A stretch of DNA of 64,000 nt from Chloroflexota bacterium. Lineage in GTDB: Bacteria > Chloroflexota > Anaerolineae > Anaerolineales > Villigracilaceae. This document shows, one piece after another, positions 35,754 to 43,927 of the stretch. The stretch spans positions 173,411-237,410 of the forward strand of contig JACPYX010000021.1 of assembly GCA_016195815.1 (NCBI GenBank). Reading direction: 5' to 3'. How positions within the stretch are numbered: the first letter of the stretch is position 1; every line of letters starts with the position of its first letter. Position numbers and translations under genes: made by a program. A model generated the notes under the pieces. That model saw only the letters and a list, made by a program, of their open reading frames with translations, did not search any database and had not been told where the DNA came from.

Positions 35754-35806
35754 CCTCGCCTCATCCCTCTTCCATTTTGGAGAGAGGGGCAGGGGTGAGG
35801 GCAAGG
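35754..35806. repeat. CCCTCTCC/GGGGTGAGGG family repeat, intergenic copy
   Basis: CCTCATCCCTCTTCCATTTT and the complementary AGAGAGGGGCAGGGGTGAGG form an imperfect palindrome between the attenuator and the aroH ribosome site. Related copies lie in frame inside tyrA and aroA. Confidence 0.8.
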
Positions 35807-35814
35807 AGCGATCA

Positions 35815-36186
35815 ATGTCAATCCGTGGAATTCGCGGCGCAACAACCGTATCGGCAGATGAAGCCGATTTAATTCTCGCAGCCACTCGTGAACTGCTTGA
35901 AGAAATTCTGGAAGAGAATAAAGGCATGAATCCCGAAGACGTGGGCAGCGCAATTTTCACCGTGACCGATGACCTCGCTTCCACCTTCCCGGCGCAGGCC
36001 GCCCGTCAAATGGGCTGGGGACTCGTCCCGATGATGTGCGCGCGGGAAATTCCTGTCCCCAATAGTTTGCCAAGAGTCATTCGTGTGCTTGTCCATTGGA
36101 ACACGGAAACACCGCAGGACCAAATTACACATGTATATTTGAGAGATGCAGTGAAGTTGCGCCCTGATCTTGTCGCAGCGCAATAA
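35815..36186 (+). CDS. aroH: Chorismate mutase, AroH type
   Basis: This converts chorismate to prephenate, the branch point to phenylalanine and tyrosine. The 123-residue product belongs to the monofunctional AroH class (trimeric, unlike the helical AroQ class): Arg-Gly-Ile-Arg-Gly-Ala-Thr-Thr-Val near the start, Phe-Thr-Val-Thr-Asp-Asp-Leu, Cys-Ala-Arg-Glu-Ile-Pro-Val and His-Val-Tyr-Leu-Arg-Asp-Ala-Val-Lys-Leu-Arg-Pro-Asp-Leu at the end. AAGGAG precedes the ATG by 6 bases. It is the first gene after the Phe/Tyr attenuator, which suits its role. Confidence 0.97.
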   Translation: MSIRGIRGATTVSADEADLILAATRELLEEILEENKGMNPEDVGSAIFTVTDDLASTFPAQAARQMGWGLVPMMCAREIPVPNSLPRVIRVLVHWNTETPQDQITHVYLRDAVKLRPDLVAAQ

Positions 36187-36194
36187 AACCAGGC

Positions 36195-36247
36195 TGAAGG
36201 TTAAAAAGTTGGCAAGTTGAGAACTTCAAACCTTCAAACTTGTAACC
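36195..36247. repeat. AAGTTGAGAACTTCAAACCTTCAA-type repeat
   Basis: The aroH-aroF gap is made of short words such as GGTTAAAAAGTTGG, CAAGTTGAGAACTTC and CCTTCAAACTTG, partly inverted copies of each other. It belongs to the same loose family as the repeat at the trpC-trpF junction. Confidence 0.6.
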
Positions 36248-36263
36248 CTTAGGAGAAATCAAT

Positions 36264-37310
36264 ATGATGATCATAATGAAAGCCGGCGCAACACCTCAGC
36301 AAGTGGAGAATGTGATCGAACAGGTTAAGTCTGAGGGATTGTCTGTCCATCTTTCGCAGGGAGTCGAAGCGACAATTATCGGCGCCATCGGCGAGACGCA
36401 TGACATTCCCACCGATCGCTTCGAAGGGTTGGACGGAGTCGAGATGGTGCAGCGTATCACTCAGCCGTATAAACTTGCTTCGCGGCAATTTCATCCTGAA
36501 AATTCCATTTTCCCCATTGACGGTTTTGCTGTCGGCGGCAATGACATCGTCGTGATCGCGGGACCCTGCTCGGTCGAATCCCGTTCGCAGATTCTTGAAA
36601 CCGCGCACGCCGTCCGTGAAGCGGGTGCGAATGCCCTGCGCGGCGGAGTCTTCAAACCCCGCACATCGCCCTATGCCTTTCAGGGTCTCGGCGAAGAAGG
36701 ACTCGAATATCTTGCCGAAGCGCGCGAAGAAACAGGCATGCCCATCGTGGTCGAGATCATGTCGCAGACTCAACTTGACCTCATGCTGAAATATGTGGAT
36801 GTCTTTCAGGTCGGCGCGCGCAACATGCAAAACTTCAACCTTCTGCGCGCCATTGGCGAAACCCGTAAAAGTGTTTTGCTCAAACGCGGTCTGAGCGCCA
36901 CCGTCGAAGAACTGCTCATGTCTGCTGAATATATTCTTGCGGGCGGCAATAAACAGGTCATGTTATGCGAGCGCGGCATCCGCACTTTTGAAACCGCCAC
37001 GCGCAACACCACCGACATCAACGCGATTCCCGTCCTCAAAAATCTCACACACCTGCCTGTTATTCTCGATCCGTCCCATGCAACGGGTCACGCAGATTAT
37101 GTCTCTGCGATTGCACGCGCCGCAATTGCCGCGGGCGCAGATGGTCTTATCATCGAAGTGCATCCCGACCCTGCTCATGCTGTTTCCGATGGCAAGCAAT
37201 CGCTCAAGCCTGAAAAATTTGCCGAGATGGTCAGGCAGGTCAAAGCCATTGCCGAAGTCATGGGCCGCCGCGTTGCGCCCATCAAAAAGCCCGTCATTGC
37301 TGGATGGTAA
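36264..37310 (+). CDS. aroF: 3-deoxy-7-phosphoheptulonate (DAHP) synthase
   Basis: The first enzyme of the shikimate pathway condenses PEP and erythrose 4-phosphate. The 348-residue product has an N-terminal ferredoxin-like domain (about 1-70, Met-Ile-Ile-Met-Lys-Ala-Gly-Ala), which mediates feedback control by Tyr or Phe in the Thermotoga-type family. The barrel follows, with [32 protein letters not shown] and Asp-Pro-Ser-His-Ala. AGGAGA lies 7 bases before the ATG at 36264. Confidence 0.97.
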   Translation: MMIIMKAGATPQQVENVIEQVKSEGLSVHLSQGVEATIIGAIGETHDIPTDRFEGLDGVEMVQRITQPYKLASRQFHPENSIFPIDGFAVGGNDIVVIAGPCSVESRSQILETAHAVREAGANALRGGVFKPRTSPYAFQGLGEEGLEYLAEAREETGMPIVVEIMSQTQLDLMLKYVDVFQVGARNMQNFNLLRAIGETRKSVLLKRGLSATVEELLMSAEYILAGGNKQVMLCERGIRTFETATRNTTDINAIPVLKNLTHLPVILDPSHATGHADYVSAIARAAIAAGADGLIIEVHPDPAHAVSDGKQSLKPEKFAEMVRQVKAIAEVMGRRVAPIKKPVIAGW

Positions 37311-38194
37311 ATAAAATGGAGGCTGGCTTTTCGCTTGCTTTGCGAGATTCAACGGTTGGAATTTTTGGATTGGGACTCATGGGCGGCTCGCTTGCCATGC
37401 GCCTCAAAGGGCATTGCCGCACCCTAATCGGATTCGACTCGCATCTGCCCACGCTCGAGCTTGCTCTTTCCAAAAATATCATTGACCACGCTGAAGCCGT
37501 GTTCCCCTCTCCCCAAATGGGAGAGGGGTTAGGGGTGAGGGTTGACCTGCTCATCCTCGCGGCCCCCGTGCCGTCAATCATAAACATCCTTCAGCAATTG
37601 CCAGCCCTCATGCCCTACCCATGTATCGTGCTTGATCTTGGTTCAACGAAACAAAATATCGTGCAAGCCATGTCTGCCCTGCCAGAGCGATTTGATCCAA
37701 TCGGCGGGCATCCCATCTGCGGAAAAGAAAAGCTTGGTCTGGAAAACGCAGATCCAAATTTATATCAAGACGCTCCCTTTGTGACGACGCCTTTGGAGCG
37801 CACAACGCAACGGGCAAAATTCGCCGTGACGCAGCTCATTTCAACCATCGGCGCGCGCCTCATCGAAATGACTGCGCCAGACCATGACCGCATTATTGCG
37901 TCCACAAGTCATTTGCCGTTTCTTCTTTCTTCCGCCCTCGCACATTCAACACCACAGGAATTTTCTCCCTTGATCGGACCAGGCTTCCGCTCCGCCAGCC
38001 GCCTCGCAGGAACGCCCTCCCACATGATGATCGGCATCCTGCAATCGAATCGAGAAAACATCCTCAACGCAATTCAAAACTTCCACAACTCCCTCGACGA
38101 AATTGAATCTGCTTTGCAAAACGAAAATGATGCACAACTCGAACTTCTCTTCAATCAATCCCGCGCCGCTTATCAATCACTCACTAAAAACTGA
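37304..38194 (+). CDS. tyrA: Prephenate dehydrogenase with an in-frame repeat
   Basis: TyrA oxidises prephenate to 4-hydroxyphenylpyruvate on the way to tyrosine. The 296-residue product has an NAD-binding motif [12 protein letters not shown] and Pro-Ile-Gly-Gly-His-Pro-Ile-Cys-Gly, then the C-terminal helical domain with Ser-His-Leu-Pro. Residues about 67-79 are encoded by the CCCTCTCCCC/GGGGTGAGGG repeat (37504-37541). That places a foreign loop between the second Rossmann helix and the Val-Asp-Leu-Leu-Ile-Leu-Ala strand. The first ATG overlaps the aroF stop; the ATG at 37316 is a possible alternative start. Confidence 0.94.
   Translation: MVNKMEAGFSLALRDSTVGIFGLGLMGGSLAMRLKGHCRTLIGFDSHLPTLELALSKNIIDHAEAVFPSPQMGEGLGVRVDLLILAAPVPSIINILQQLPALMPYPCIVLDLGSTKQNIVQAMSALPERFDPIGGHPICGKEKLGLENADPNLYQDAPFVTTPLERTTQRAKFAVTQLISTIGARLIEMTAPDHDRIIASTSHLPFLLSSALAHSTPQEFSPLIGPGFRSASRLAGTPSHMMIGILQSNRENILNAIQNFHNSLDEIESALQNENDAQLELLFNQSRAAYQSLTKN
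37504..37541. repeat. CCCTCTCC/GGGGTGAGGG repeat in frame inside tyrA
   Basis: CCCCTCTCCCCAAATGGGAG and AGGGGTTAGGGGTGAGGG form the palindrome seen upstream of aroH. It is translated as [12 protein letters not shown] without breaking the frame. Confidence 0.88.
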
Positions 38195-38206
38195 TCACTT
38201 CTTCTC

Positions 38207-39496
38207 ATGCAAATCACGCCGATTACACATCCCCTCAACGCCTCCGTCCGTGTGCCCGGCTCCAAGTCGTTGACCAACCGCGCCCTGCTGATTGCATCTC
38301 TTGCAAACGGAAAGACGCGTCTCACGAACGCCCTCTTCTCCGACGATTCGCGTTACTTCGCCAAAGCCCTGCAAACCCTCGGCTTCGACATCCAACTCGA
38401 CGAAGCCAGCCGCGAAATGACTGTCACAGGCTTGGATGGAAAAATCCCTGCAAATAAAGCTGAACTCTTCATCGGCAATGCAGGCACCGCCGCGCGTTTC
38501 ATCTCCGCATTTCTTACGCTTGGGCACGGTGAATATATTTTGGATGGTGAAGCGCGTATGCGCGAACGCCCAATTGGTGATTTGATCGAAGCCCTTACAC
38601 AACTCGGCGCAATCATCCATCCCCTCGCCCAAAGGGAGAGGGATGGGGTGAGGGAAATTTGCCTTCCCATAAAAATTATCGCCAACGGTTTGCCTGGTGG
38701 AAAAACTACCATCGCGGGCAATATTTCAAGCCAATTCCTTTCCGCGTTATTAATGATTGCGCCTTACGCTCAAAATGAAATTGAAATTACGCTTTCAACC
38801 GAATTAAATTCCAAGCCTTATATAGATATGACCCTCGCCATCATGCAAGGCTTTGGCGTAAAAGTTCGACGAAACGGATATCAATCTTTTACTGCTCCGA
38901 TTACTAATTACCTTTCACCAATTACTTATCACATCGAATCCGATGCCTCCGCCGCCTCCTACTTTTTCGCCGCGCCTGCGATATGTGGCGGGAGAGTCAA
39001 AGTGGAAAACATTTCGCGCAACTCAAAACAAGGTGATATTGCTTTTCTCGACGTGCTTCAACAAATGGGCTGTTCCGTTTCAGAAACTGATAATTGTTTA
39101 CTGATCACTGGTCCCGCTGAACTTCGCGGCATTGACATAGATATGCGCGACATCCCTGATACCGCCCAAACCCTCGCTGCGATTGCGCCCTTCGCATCTT
39201 CACCCACAAGAATTCGCGGCATTGCCTCCGCACGCGTTAAGGAAACAGACCGTGTCCATGCAACCTGCACCGAACTCGCGCGGCTCGGCGTCCGTGTGGA
39301 AGAACATGAAGATGGCATGACCATTCATCCCGTAGAAAAGATGCGTCCCGCTGTCATTCAAACCTATAACGATCACCGTATGGCAATGTCCTTTTCGCTG
39401 ATCGGCTTGCGCGTGGAAGGCATCACGATTGAAAATCCAGCCTGCGTCTCCAAAACATTTCCAGGCTTTTTTGAAGTCCTTGAAATGTTGCGCTAA
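38207..39496 (+). CDS. aroA: 3-phosphoshikimate 1-carboxyvinyltransferase (EPSP synthase) with two repeat-derived segments
   Basis: AroA adds enolpyruvyl to shikimate 3-phosphate. The 429-residue protein has Ser-Lys-Ser-Leu-Thr-Asn-Arg-Ala at the shikimate site, Gly-Asn-Ala-Gly-Thr-Ala-Ala-Arg, Arg-Met-Arg-Glu-Arg-Pro-Ile, Gly-Asn-Ile-Ser-Ser-Gln-Phe and, near the end, Asp-His-Arg-Met-Ala-Met-Ser. Residues 139-150 come from a CCCTCGCCC/GGGGTGAGGG repeat (38621-38654), and residues about 229-243 from a CTAATTACCTTTCACC-like repeat (38892-38933). Both lie in loops between conserved strands. The gene follows tyrA by 12 bases. Confidence 0.95.
   Translation: MQITPITHPLNASVRVPGSKSLTNRALLIASLANGKTRLTNALFSDDSRYFAKALQTLGFDIQLDEASREMTVTGLDGKIPANKAELFIGNAGTAARFISAFLTLGHGEYILDGEARMRERPIGDLIEALTQLGAIIHPLAQRERDGVREICLPIKIIANGLPGGKTTIAGNISSQFLSALLMIAPYAQNEIEITLSTELNSKPYIDMTLAIMQGFGVKVRRNGYQSFTAPITNYLSPITYHIESDASAASYFFAAPAICGGRVKVENISRNSKQGDIAFLDVLQQMGCSVSETDNCLLITGPAELRGIDIDMRDIPDTAQTLAAIAPFASSPTRIRGIASARVKETDRVHATCTELARLGVRVEEHEDGMTIHPVEKMRPAVIQTYNDHRMAMSFSLIGLRVEGITIENPACVSKTFPGFFEVLEMLR
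38621..38654. repeat. CCCTCGCC/GGGGTGAGGG repeat in frame inside aroA
   Basis: CCCCTCGCCCAAAGGGAGAG followed by GATGGGGTGAGGG matches the copies in tyrA and upstream of aroH. It is translated as Pro-Leu-Ala-Gln-Arg-Glu-Arg-Asp-Gly-Val-Arg. Confidence 0.85.
38892..38933. repeat. ATTACTAATTACC-type repeat in frame inside aroA
   Basis: GATTACTAATTACC and CCAATTACTTATCAC words replace part of the expected aroA sequence and are translated without frame loss. Similar words occur in aroE near 40050. Confidence 0.6.
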
Positions 39497-39518
39497 CATC
39501 TTTCTTCTTCCCTCGCCT

Positions 39519-40367
39519 ATGCCACTCTCAACTTTCAACTTTCAACTTGGTTTGATCGGTTACCCTCTCGAATACTCCCTCTCGCCCAAAATCCATACTG
39601 CTGCATTGAAAGCATGTGGATTGCAAGGCGGCTATTCTCTATTCCCCATTCATCCCGATGACAAGCAAGGATTGAAAGATTTACTAAACCGTGTTCGCAC
39701 AGGCGAAATACAAGGACTCAACGTTACCATCCCGCACAAACAAAATGTGATCGAGTTCATAGATGAACTCACGCCCACTGCAAAAGCCATCGGCGCAGTC
39801 AACACGATTTATTTTCGTGAGAATAAACTTGTTAGTGGCAACACCGATGCCCCTGGCTTTTTGTCTGACTTGAAGCGTTTCATCGAGAATCGAAAATTGG
39901 GAATCGGAAATCAGAAATCAGCCTTGGTTCTTGGCGCTGGAGGTTCTGCGCGTGCGGTGGTGTATGCTTTAGCCAATGATGGCTGGGACGTCACCCTCGC
40001 CGCCCGCCGAATTGAACAAGCCGAACAACTTGCCAGCTCATTCTCCAATTACGAATTACGCATTACTTCAACTTTCAGCCTTCAGCTTTCAACCTTCAAC
40101 CTGCTTGTCAACACCACCCCCCTCGGCGCGACTCCCAACATAGATCAATCACCCCTGCCTGAAAATCTGTTATTGCCTCCCAATACTTTAATTTACGATT
40201 TGGTCTACAATCCCCGCGAGACCAAGCTTGTGAAAGACGCTCATTCACAAGGATTACAAGCCACAACAGGCACCGGCATGTTGATCGAACAAGCTGCCCT
40301 TTCCTTTGAAATCTGGACAGGTCATAACCTGCCGCGAGATATTTTATATAAATCGGTGGTCGAGTAG
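39519..40367 (+). CDS. aroE: Shikimate dehydrogenase with repeat-derived N terminus and inserts
   Basis: AroE reduces 3-dehydroshikimate with NADPH. The 282-residue product has Pro-Leu-Glu-Tyr-Ser-Leu-Ser-Pro-Lys-Ile-His, Asn-Val-Thr-Ile-Pro-His-Lys (catalytic Lys), Gly-Asn-Thr-Asp, and the NADP motif Gly-Ala-Gly-Gly-Ser-Ala-Arg-Ala. Three stretches are built from intergenic-type repeats: the first residues (CAACTTTCAACTTTCAACTT at about 39528), residues about 124-134, and residues about 177-195 (40048-40101) just before Asn-Thr-Thr-Pro-Leu-Gly-Ala. The ATG at 39519 has no good ribosome site; a frame reaching further upstream lies inside aroA and is not used. Confidence 0.93.
   Translation: MPLSTFNFQLGLIGYPLEYSLSPKIHTAALKACGLQGGYSLFPIHPDDKQGLKDLLNRVRTGEIQGLNVTIPHKQNVIEFIDELTPTAKAIGAVNTIYFRENKLVSGNTDAPGFLSDLKRFIENRKLGIGNQKSALVLGAGGSARAVVYALANDGWDVTLAARRIEQAEQLASSFSNYELRITSTFSLQLSTFNLLVNTTPLGATPNIDQSPLPENLLLPPNTLIYDLVYNPRETKLVKDAHSQGLQATTGTGMLIEQAALSFEIWTGHNLPRDILYKSVVE
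40048..40101. repeat. TTACGAATTACGCATTAC and TTTCAACCTTCAAC repeats in frame inside aroE
   Basis: Words such as AATTACGAATTACGCATTAC and CAGCTTTCAACCTTCAACC run through the coding sequence. They share blocks with intergenic DNA after ftsH (18848-18868, reverse strand) and with the aroC insert. Confidence 0.75.
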
Positions 40368-40405
40368 CCCTTCGTGTTCGTCGAAGGGCGTATCGAGGCC
40401 ACCCA
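40366..40405. repeat. GCCCTTCG/CGAAGGGC repeat between aroE and aroC
   Basis: AGCCCTTCG and CGAAGGGCG form a hairpin directly after the aroE stop. Fragments of the same family (GCCCTTCGGCAGGCTC) occur near 48590 and inside the hsdR insert. Confidence 0.65.
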
Positions 40406-40419
40406 TTAACGGAGAAATT

Positions 40420-41592
40420 ATGCTACGCTTTCTCACCGCAGGAGAATCACACGGACCCTCTCTGACAGCCATCCTTGATGGAATGCCTGCCGGACTTCCT
40501 ATTACCGCTTCCATCATTGACCTTGAGCTTGCGCGCCGCCAAAAAGGCTATGGCTCAGGCGGACGCATGAAGATCGAAAAGGATACTGTCCAAATTCTTG
40601 GCGGCGTTATGGGTGGTGAAACCACAGGCGCGCCAATTGCCCTGTTCGTGCAAAACGATGACCATGTCAAATGGAAAGGCAAAGCCATCGAGCCGATGAC
40701 TGCCCCTCGCCCAGGTCACGCGGATTTAACGGGCGCGCTGAAATATGGCTACAAGGATTTGCGTCCCGCCCTTGAACGCGCCTCTGCGCGCGAAACGACC
40801 ATGCGCGTCGCAGCGGGTGCGGTCTGCAAACATTTTCTTGCGCAATTTGGAATCATCGTCGGCGGATACGTTTCATCCATTGGGGAAGTGCAAACCGAAT
40901 TTGCCGATATGCCTTATGAAGAACGCTTCGCCCGCGCCGAAGAATCAGATGTGCGCTGTCCCGTTGAAACCTCTGCCAAAAAAATGCGTGATGAAATCGA
41001 AAAGATAATTCACAGCAAAAACACTTTGGGCGGCGTGCTTGAAATTATCGCGCTTAACCTGCCTGTTGGTCTCGGGAGTTTCGCTCAATGGGATAAACGC
41101 CTCGAAGCCAAACTCGCCATGGCGGTCATGTCCGTGCAGGCCATCAAAGGCGTGGAAGTTGGAGACGCGTTTGAAAATGCAAAACGATTAGGCACACAAA
41201 CCCATGACCCAATCACTTTACAACGTTCAACCTTCAACGTTCAACGTTCAACAAACCGCGCAGGCGGAATCGAAGGCGGAATATCAAACGGACAGCCGAT
41301 CATCATCCGCGCCGCGATGAAACCGATCGCCACCACGCTTCTTCCCCAGCCGACAGTTGATCTGGCGTCAGGCACAGAATCTCCCACCAAATATGAACGC
41401 TCCGATTTCTGCCCGGTCCCGCGCGCTGTGCCAATCCTTGAAGCGATGGTGGCTTTTGTTTTGGCGGATGCGCTCATCGAAAAACTTGGCGGCGATTCAA
41501 TGGACGAAATGAAACCAAGATTTGAAACTCTTCGCAAAGCCACACTCGAAGATTTGCAGATGGATAACATCCCGCACATATTTTGGGAGTAA
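40420..41592 (+). CDS. aroC: Chorismate synthase with repeat-derived segment
   Basis: AroC makes chorismate from EPSP using reduced FMN. The 390-residue product begins Leu-Arg-Phe-Leu-Thr-Ala-Gly-Glu-Ser-His-Gly-Pro and has Arg-Pro-Gly-His-Ala-Asp, Arg-Ala-Ser-Ala-Arg-Glu-Thr and Gly-Gly-Ile-Ser-Asn-Gly. Residues 268-278 come from CAACGTTCAACCTTCAACGT repeat DNA (41221-41252), placed just before Thr-Asn-Arg-Ala-Gly-Gly-Ile-Glu-Gly. The ATG at 40420 has GGAGAA upstream; the longer open frame into aroE is not used. Confidence 0.96.
   Translation: MLRFLTAGESHGPSLTAILDGMPAGLPITASIIDLELARRQKGYGSGGRMKIEKDTVQILGGVMGGETTGAPIALFVQNDDHVKWKGKAIEPMTAPRPGHADLTGALKYGYKDLRPALERASARETTMRVAAGAVCKHFLAQFGIIVGGYVSSIGEVQTEFADMPYEERFARAEESDVRCPVETSAKKMRDEIEKIIHSKNTLGGVLEIIALNLPVGLGSFAQWDKRLEAKLAMAVMSVQAIKGVEVGDAFENAKRLGTQTHDPITLQRSTFNVQRSTNRAGGIEGGISNGQPIIIRAAMKPIATTLLPQPTVDLASGTESPTKYERSDFCPVPRAVPILEAMVAFVLADALIEKLGGDSMDEMKPRFETLRKATLEDLQMDNIPHIFWE
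41221..41252. repeat. CAACGTTCAACCTTCAACGT repeat in frame inside aroC
   Basis: Three tandem variants of CAACGTTCAAC occur here and are translated as Arg-Ser-Thr-Phe-Asn-Val-Gln-Arg-Ser-Thr. The frame is kept on both sides. Confidence 0.8.
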
Positions 41593-41594
41593 TT

Positions 41595-41784
41595 ATGTCA
41601 TTGCGAGGGCGATGGTTGAGTAGGCGGTGTTCTCCCGCCGTATCGAAACCCGCCCGAAGCAATCTCCTCGTTGAGTTTGGGATTGCTTCGTCACACACCT
41701 GCCCCTTCGGCATCGCTTCGCGAATGCGAAGCCGATGTGGCGGGCGGTGCCAGGGAAAAACAAGAGCACTCATAGCAATGACAT
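41595..41784. repeat. Palindromic repeat of the GTCATTGCGAG family, copy 2 (long form)
   Basis: ATGTCATTGC and GCAATGACAT end this 190-base element in the aroC-aroKB gap. Inside are GAAGCAATCTCCTCG and GGGATTGCTTCG plus an extra inner palindrome with GGCATCGCTTCGCG. It may be a composite of nested elements. Confidence 0.82.
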
Positions 41785-41796
41785 GGAAGGAATTAT

Positions 41797-43317
41797 ATGA
41801 CTCACATCTTCTTCTACGGTCCCCCAGGGACAGGCAAATCCACCATCGGCAAAATTCTTGCCGGCAATCTCAAACTGCCTTTCATTGACTTTGACCGCGT
41901 CATCGAAAATAATGCTGGCATGTCTGTTTCGCAGATCATGGAACAGCAGGGTGAAGCCGCATTTCGTGATTTGGAAACTGCGGCATTGAAAAATCTATCA
42001 AACGAAAAAGAAAGCGTGGTCGCTCTTGGCGGCGGCGCTTTATTGCGAGACGAGAACCGCGCTTTCGCCGAAAGCACTGGCAGGATCATTTTGTTGATGG
42101 CAGAGTTATCCACTTTACTTGAGCGGATGCAAAACAATTCTGGGAAACGCCCTTTACTGGCGGGGGATTTGAGTGCGAAACTTTCGGCGCTGCTCATAAA
42201 ACGCGGCGAACATTACAACGCCTTTCCCCTGATCGTCCATGTGGATGGAAAAACTGCCGAACAAAACGCCTATCAGGCCCAGGCTGCATTAGGACGTTAT
42301 CATCTCTCGGCAATGGGGGAATATGACGTGATTGCAGGTCGGGTCTCCAACCTGACAAACTTGCCCATGCAAGACCCAATCATCGTGACTGATGAAAACG
42401 TGGTCAAGTTCCATGCCGAAAAAGTGGTTGAGGTGCTTCGTAAATCTGGCTATGAGCCAAAGATGACTACGATTCCTGCCGGCGAAGAATATAAAAACCT
42501 TGAAACCGTTTCAAAATTATGGAAGACGTTTCTTGAAAATGGACTTGACCGCAAAAGCACGGTCATTGCCCTGGGCGGCGGTGTGATCGGCGACATGGCA
42601 GGCTTCGCCGCGTCAACCTACATGCGCGGAATCAATTGGGTGGCTGTGCCAACAACTTTACTTTCCATGGTGGATGCGTCGCTCGGCGGCAAAACAGGTT
42701 TTGATTTGCCCGAAGGCAAGAATCTCATCGGTTCGTTCTATCCGCCAAAATTGGTGCTGGCGGACGCGCAACTGCTCAAGACACTGCCCGAAGCGGAGTT
42801 GATCTCTGGCATGGCAGAAGTGGTCAAGCATGGAATTATTTCTGACCCCGAATTATTCTCGTTCTGCGCGCGCGGGTTGGATTGGGTTAAAGATCACCTT
42901 GAAGAAGTTGTCAAACGCGCCATGGCGGTGAAGATAAAAATCATCGAGGAAGATCCGTACGAGAAGGGATTCCGCGCCGCGTTGAATTTGGGTCATACGG
43001 TTGGTCATGCGGTTGAACTTGTCAGCCGCTTCCGGGTGCGTCATGGCGAAGGCGTGGCAATCGGGATGGTAGCTGAGGCGAGGCTGGCTGAACGTTTAAC
43101 GGTGGCGGGCAAAGGGTTGTCTGAAGCGGTGGCAGAGTCGCTTTCGGCGTTGAAACTGCCCGTTCATATCCCCGCGGATTTGCCGCGTGCAGAACTCATC
43201 CGCGCCATGACGGCGGACAAGAAAAAATTAAATGGCGTTGTGCGTTTTGCGCTGCCTGCCGCGATCGGCAGGGTGGAATTGGTGGATGTGAAGGATTTGG
43301 AATCAGTGTTGGATTGA
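41797..43317 (+). CDS. aroKB: Fused shikimate kinase and 3-dehydroquinate synthase
   Basis: Residues 1-165 are shikimate kinase, with P-loop Gly-Pro-Pro-Gly-Thr-Gly-Lys-Ser near 7-14, Asp-Phe-Asp-Arg and Gly-Gly-Gly-Ala. Residues from about 175 to 506 are dehydroquinate synthase, with Gly-Gly-Gly-Val-Ile-Gly-Asp, Val-Pro-Thr-Thr-Leu-Leu-Ser-Met-Val-Asp-Ala-Ser, Lys-Asn-Leu-Ile-Gly and the metal His residues in Leu-Gly-His-Thr-Val-Gly-His and Arg-His-Gly-Glu. These are steps 5 and 2 of the pathway, not consecutive ones. GGAAGGA lies 6 bases before the ATG. The stop codon overlaps the start of the next palindromic repeat. Confidence 0.96.
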   Translation: MTHIFFYGPPGTGKSTIGKILAGNLKLPFIDFDRVIENNAGMSVSQIMEQQGEAAFRDLETAALKNLSNEKESVVALGGGALLRDENRAFAESTGRIILLMAELSTLLERMQNNSGKRPLLAGDLSAKLSALLIKRGEHYNAFPLIVHVDGKTAEQNAYQAQAALGRYHLSAMGEYDVIAGRVSNLTNLPMQDPIIVTDENVVKFHAEKVVEVLRKSGYEPKMTTIPAGEEYKNLETVSKLWKTFLENGLDRKSTVIALGGGVIGDMAGFAASTYMRGINWVAVPTTLLSMVDASLGGKTGFDLPEGKNLIGSFYPPKLVLADAQLLKTLPEAELISGMAEVVKHGIISDPELFSFCARGLDWVKDHLEEVVKRAMAVKIKIIEEDPYEKGFRAALNLGHTVGHAVELVSRFRVRHGEGVAIGMVAEARLAERLTVAGKGLSEAVAESLSALKLPVHIPADLPRAELIRAMTADKKKLNGVVRFALPAAIGRVELVDVKDLESVLD

Positions 43318-43396
43318 TGTCATTGCGAGTGGAGCGAAGCAATCTCTTCGTTTTAAATAGGGGATTGCTTCGCCGAAAAACGGCTCGCAATGACAT
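43317..43396. repeat. Palindromic repeat of the GTCATTGCGAG family, copy 3 (80 bases)
   Basis: Perfect 13-base terminal inverted repeats ATGTCATTGCGAG and CTCGCAATGACAT enclose GAAGCAATCTC / GGGATTGCTTCG. This is the cleanest copy and fills the aroKB-aroQ gap exactly. Confidence 0.92.
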
Positions 43397-43408
43397 AAAA
43401 GAGGAGAT

Positions 43409-43843
43409 ATGAAAATACTAATTTTGCACGGCCCGAACCTGAACCTGCTTGGCGCGCGCGAGCCGGATATATATGGCGCGATGACCCTGGACGAGATCAA
43501 CGCATGGTTGATCGAGATGGGAAAGCCATTGGGCGCTGAGGTGAAATGTATGCAGTCGAATCATGAAGGCGTGTTGATAGACTCGCTGCATGATGCGCGC
43601 GCGTGGGCGCATGGGGTGGTGTTCAATCCCGGCGGATATACACATACCTCTGTTGCGTTGCGCGACGCGATTGCCGCGATTGGAATCCCGGTCGTGGAAG
43701 TGCATCTCTCGAATGTTTATGCGCGCGAAGAATTTCGACATAAATCGCTCATTTCTGCAGTGTGTATAGGCAGGATCAGCGGATTTGGTCCGCGGTCGTA
43801 CATGCTGGGACTGATGGCGCTGGCCGGCTCGTTTCAGATATAA
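43409..43843 (+). CDS. aroQ: 3-dehydroquinate dehydratase, type II
   Basis: AroQ removes water from 3-dehydroquinate. The 144-residue product is typical of type II enzymes: [10 protein letters not shown] near the start, the catalytic Tyr in [19 protein letters not shown] and the catalytic His in Phe-Arg-His-Lys-Ser. AGGAGA lies before the ATG. It is the last gene of the aro operon. Confidence 0.97.
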   Translation: MKILILHGPNLNLLGAREPDIYGAMTLDEINAWLIEMGKPLGAEVKCMQSNHEGVLIDSLHDARAWAHGVVFNPGGYTHTSVALRDAIAAIGIPVVEVHLSNVYAREEFRHKSLISAVCIGRISGFGPRSYMLGLMALAGSFQI

Positions 43844-43927
43844 TCATCCTGGCAATACTAGGCATACCAAGATTGTATCCAAATATTTTTCTGTGTGAAT
43901 GTGAGATATATTAGACGTGCCCATTAA

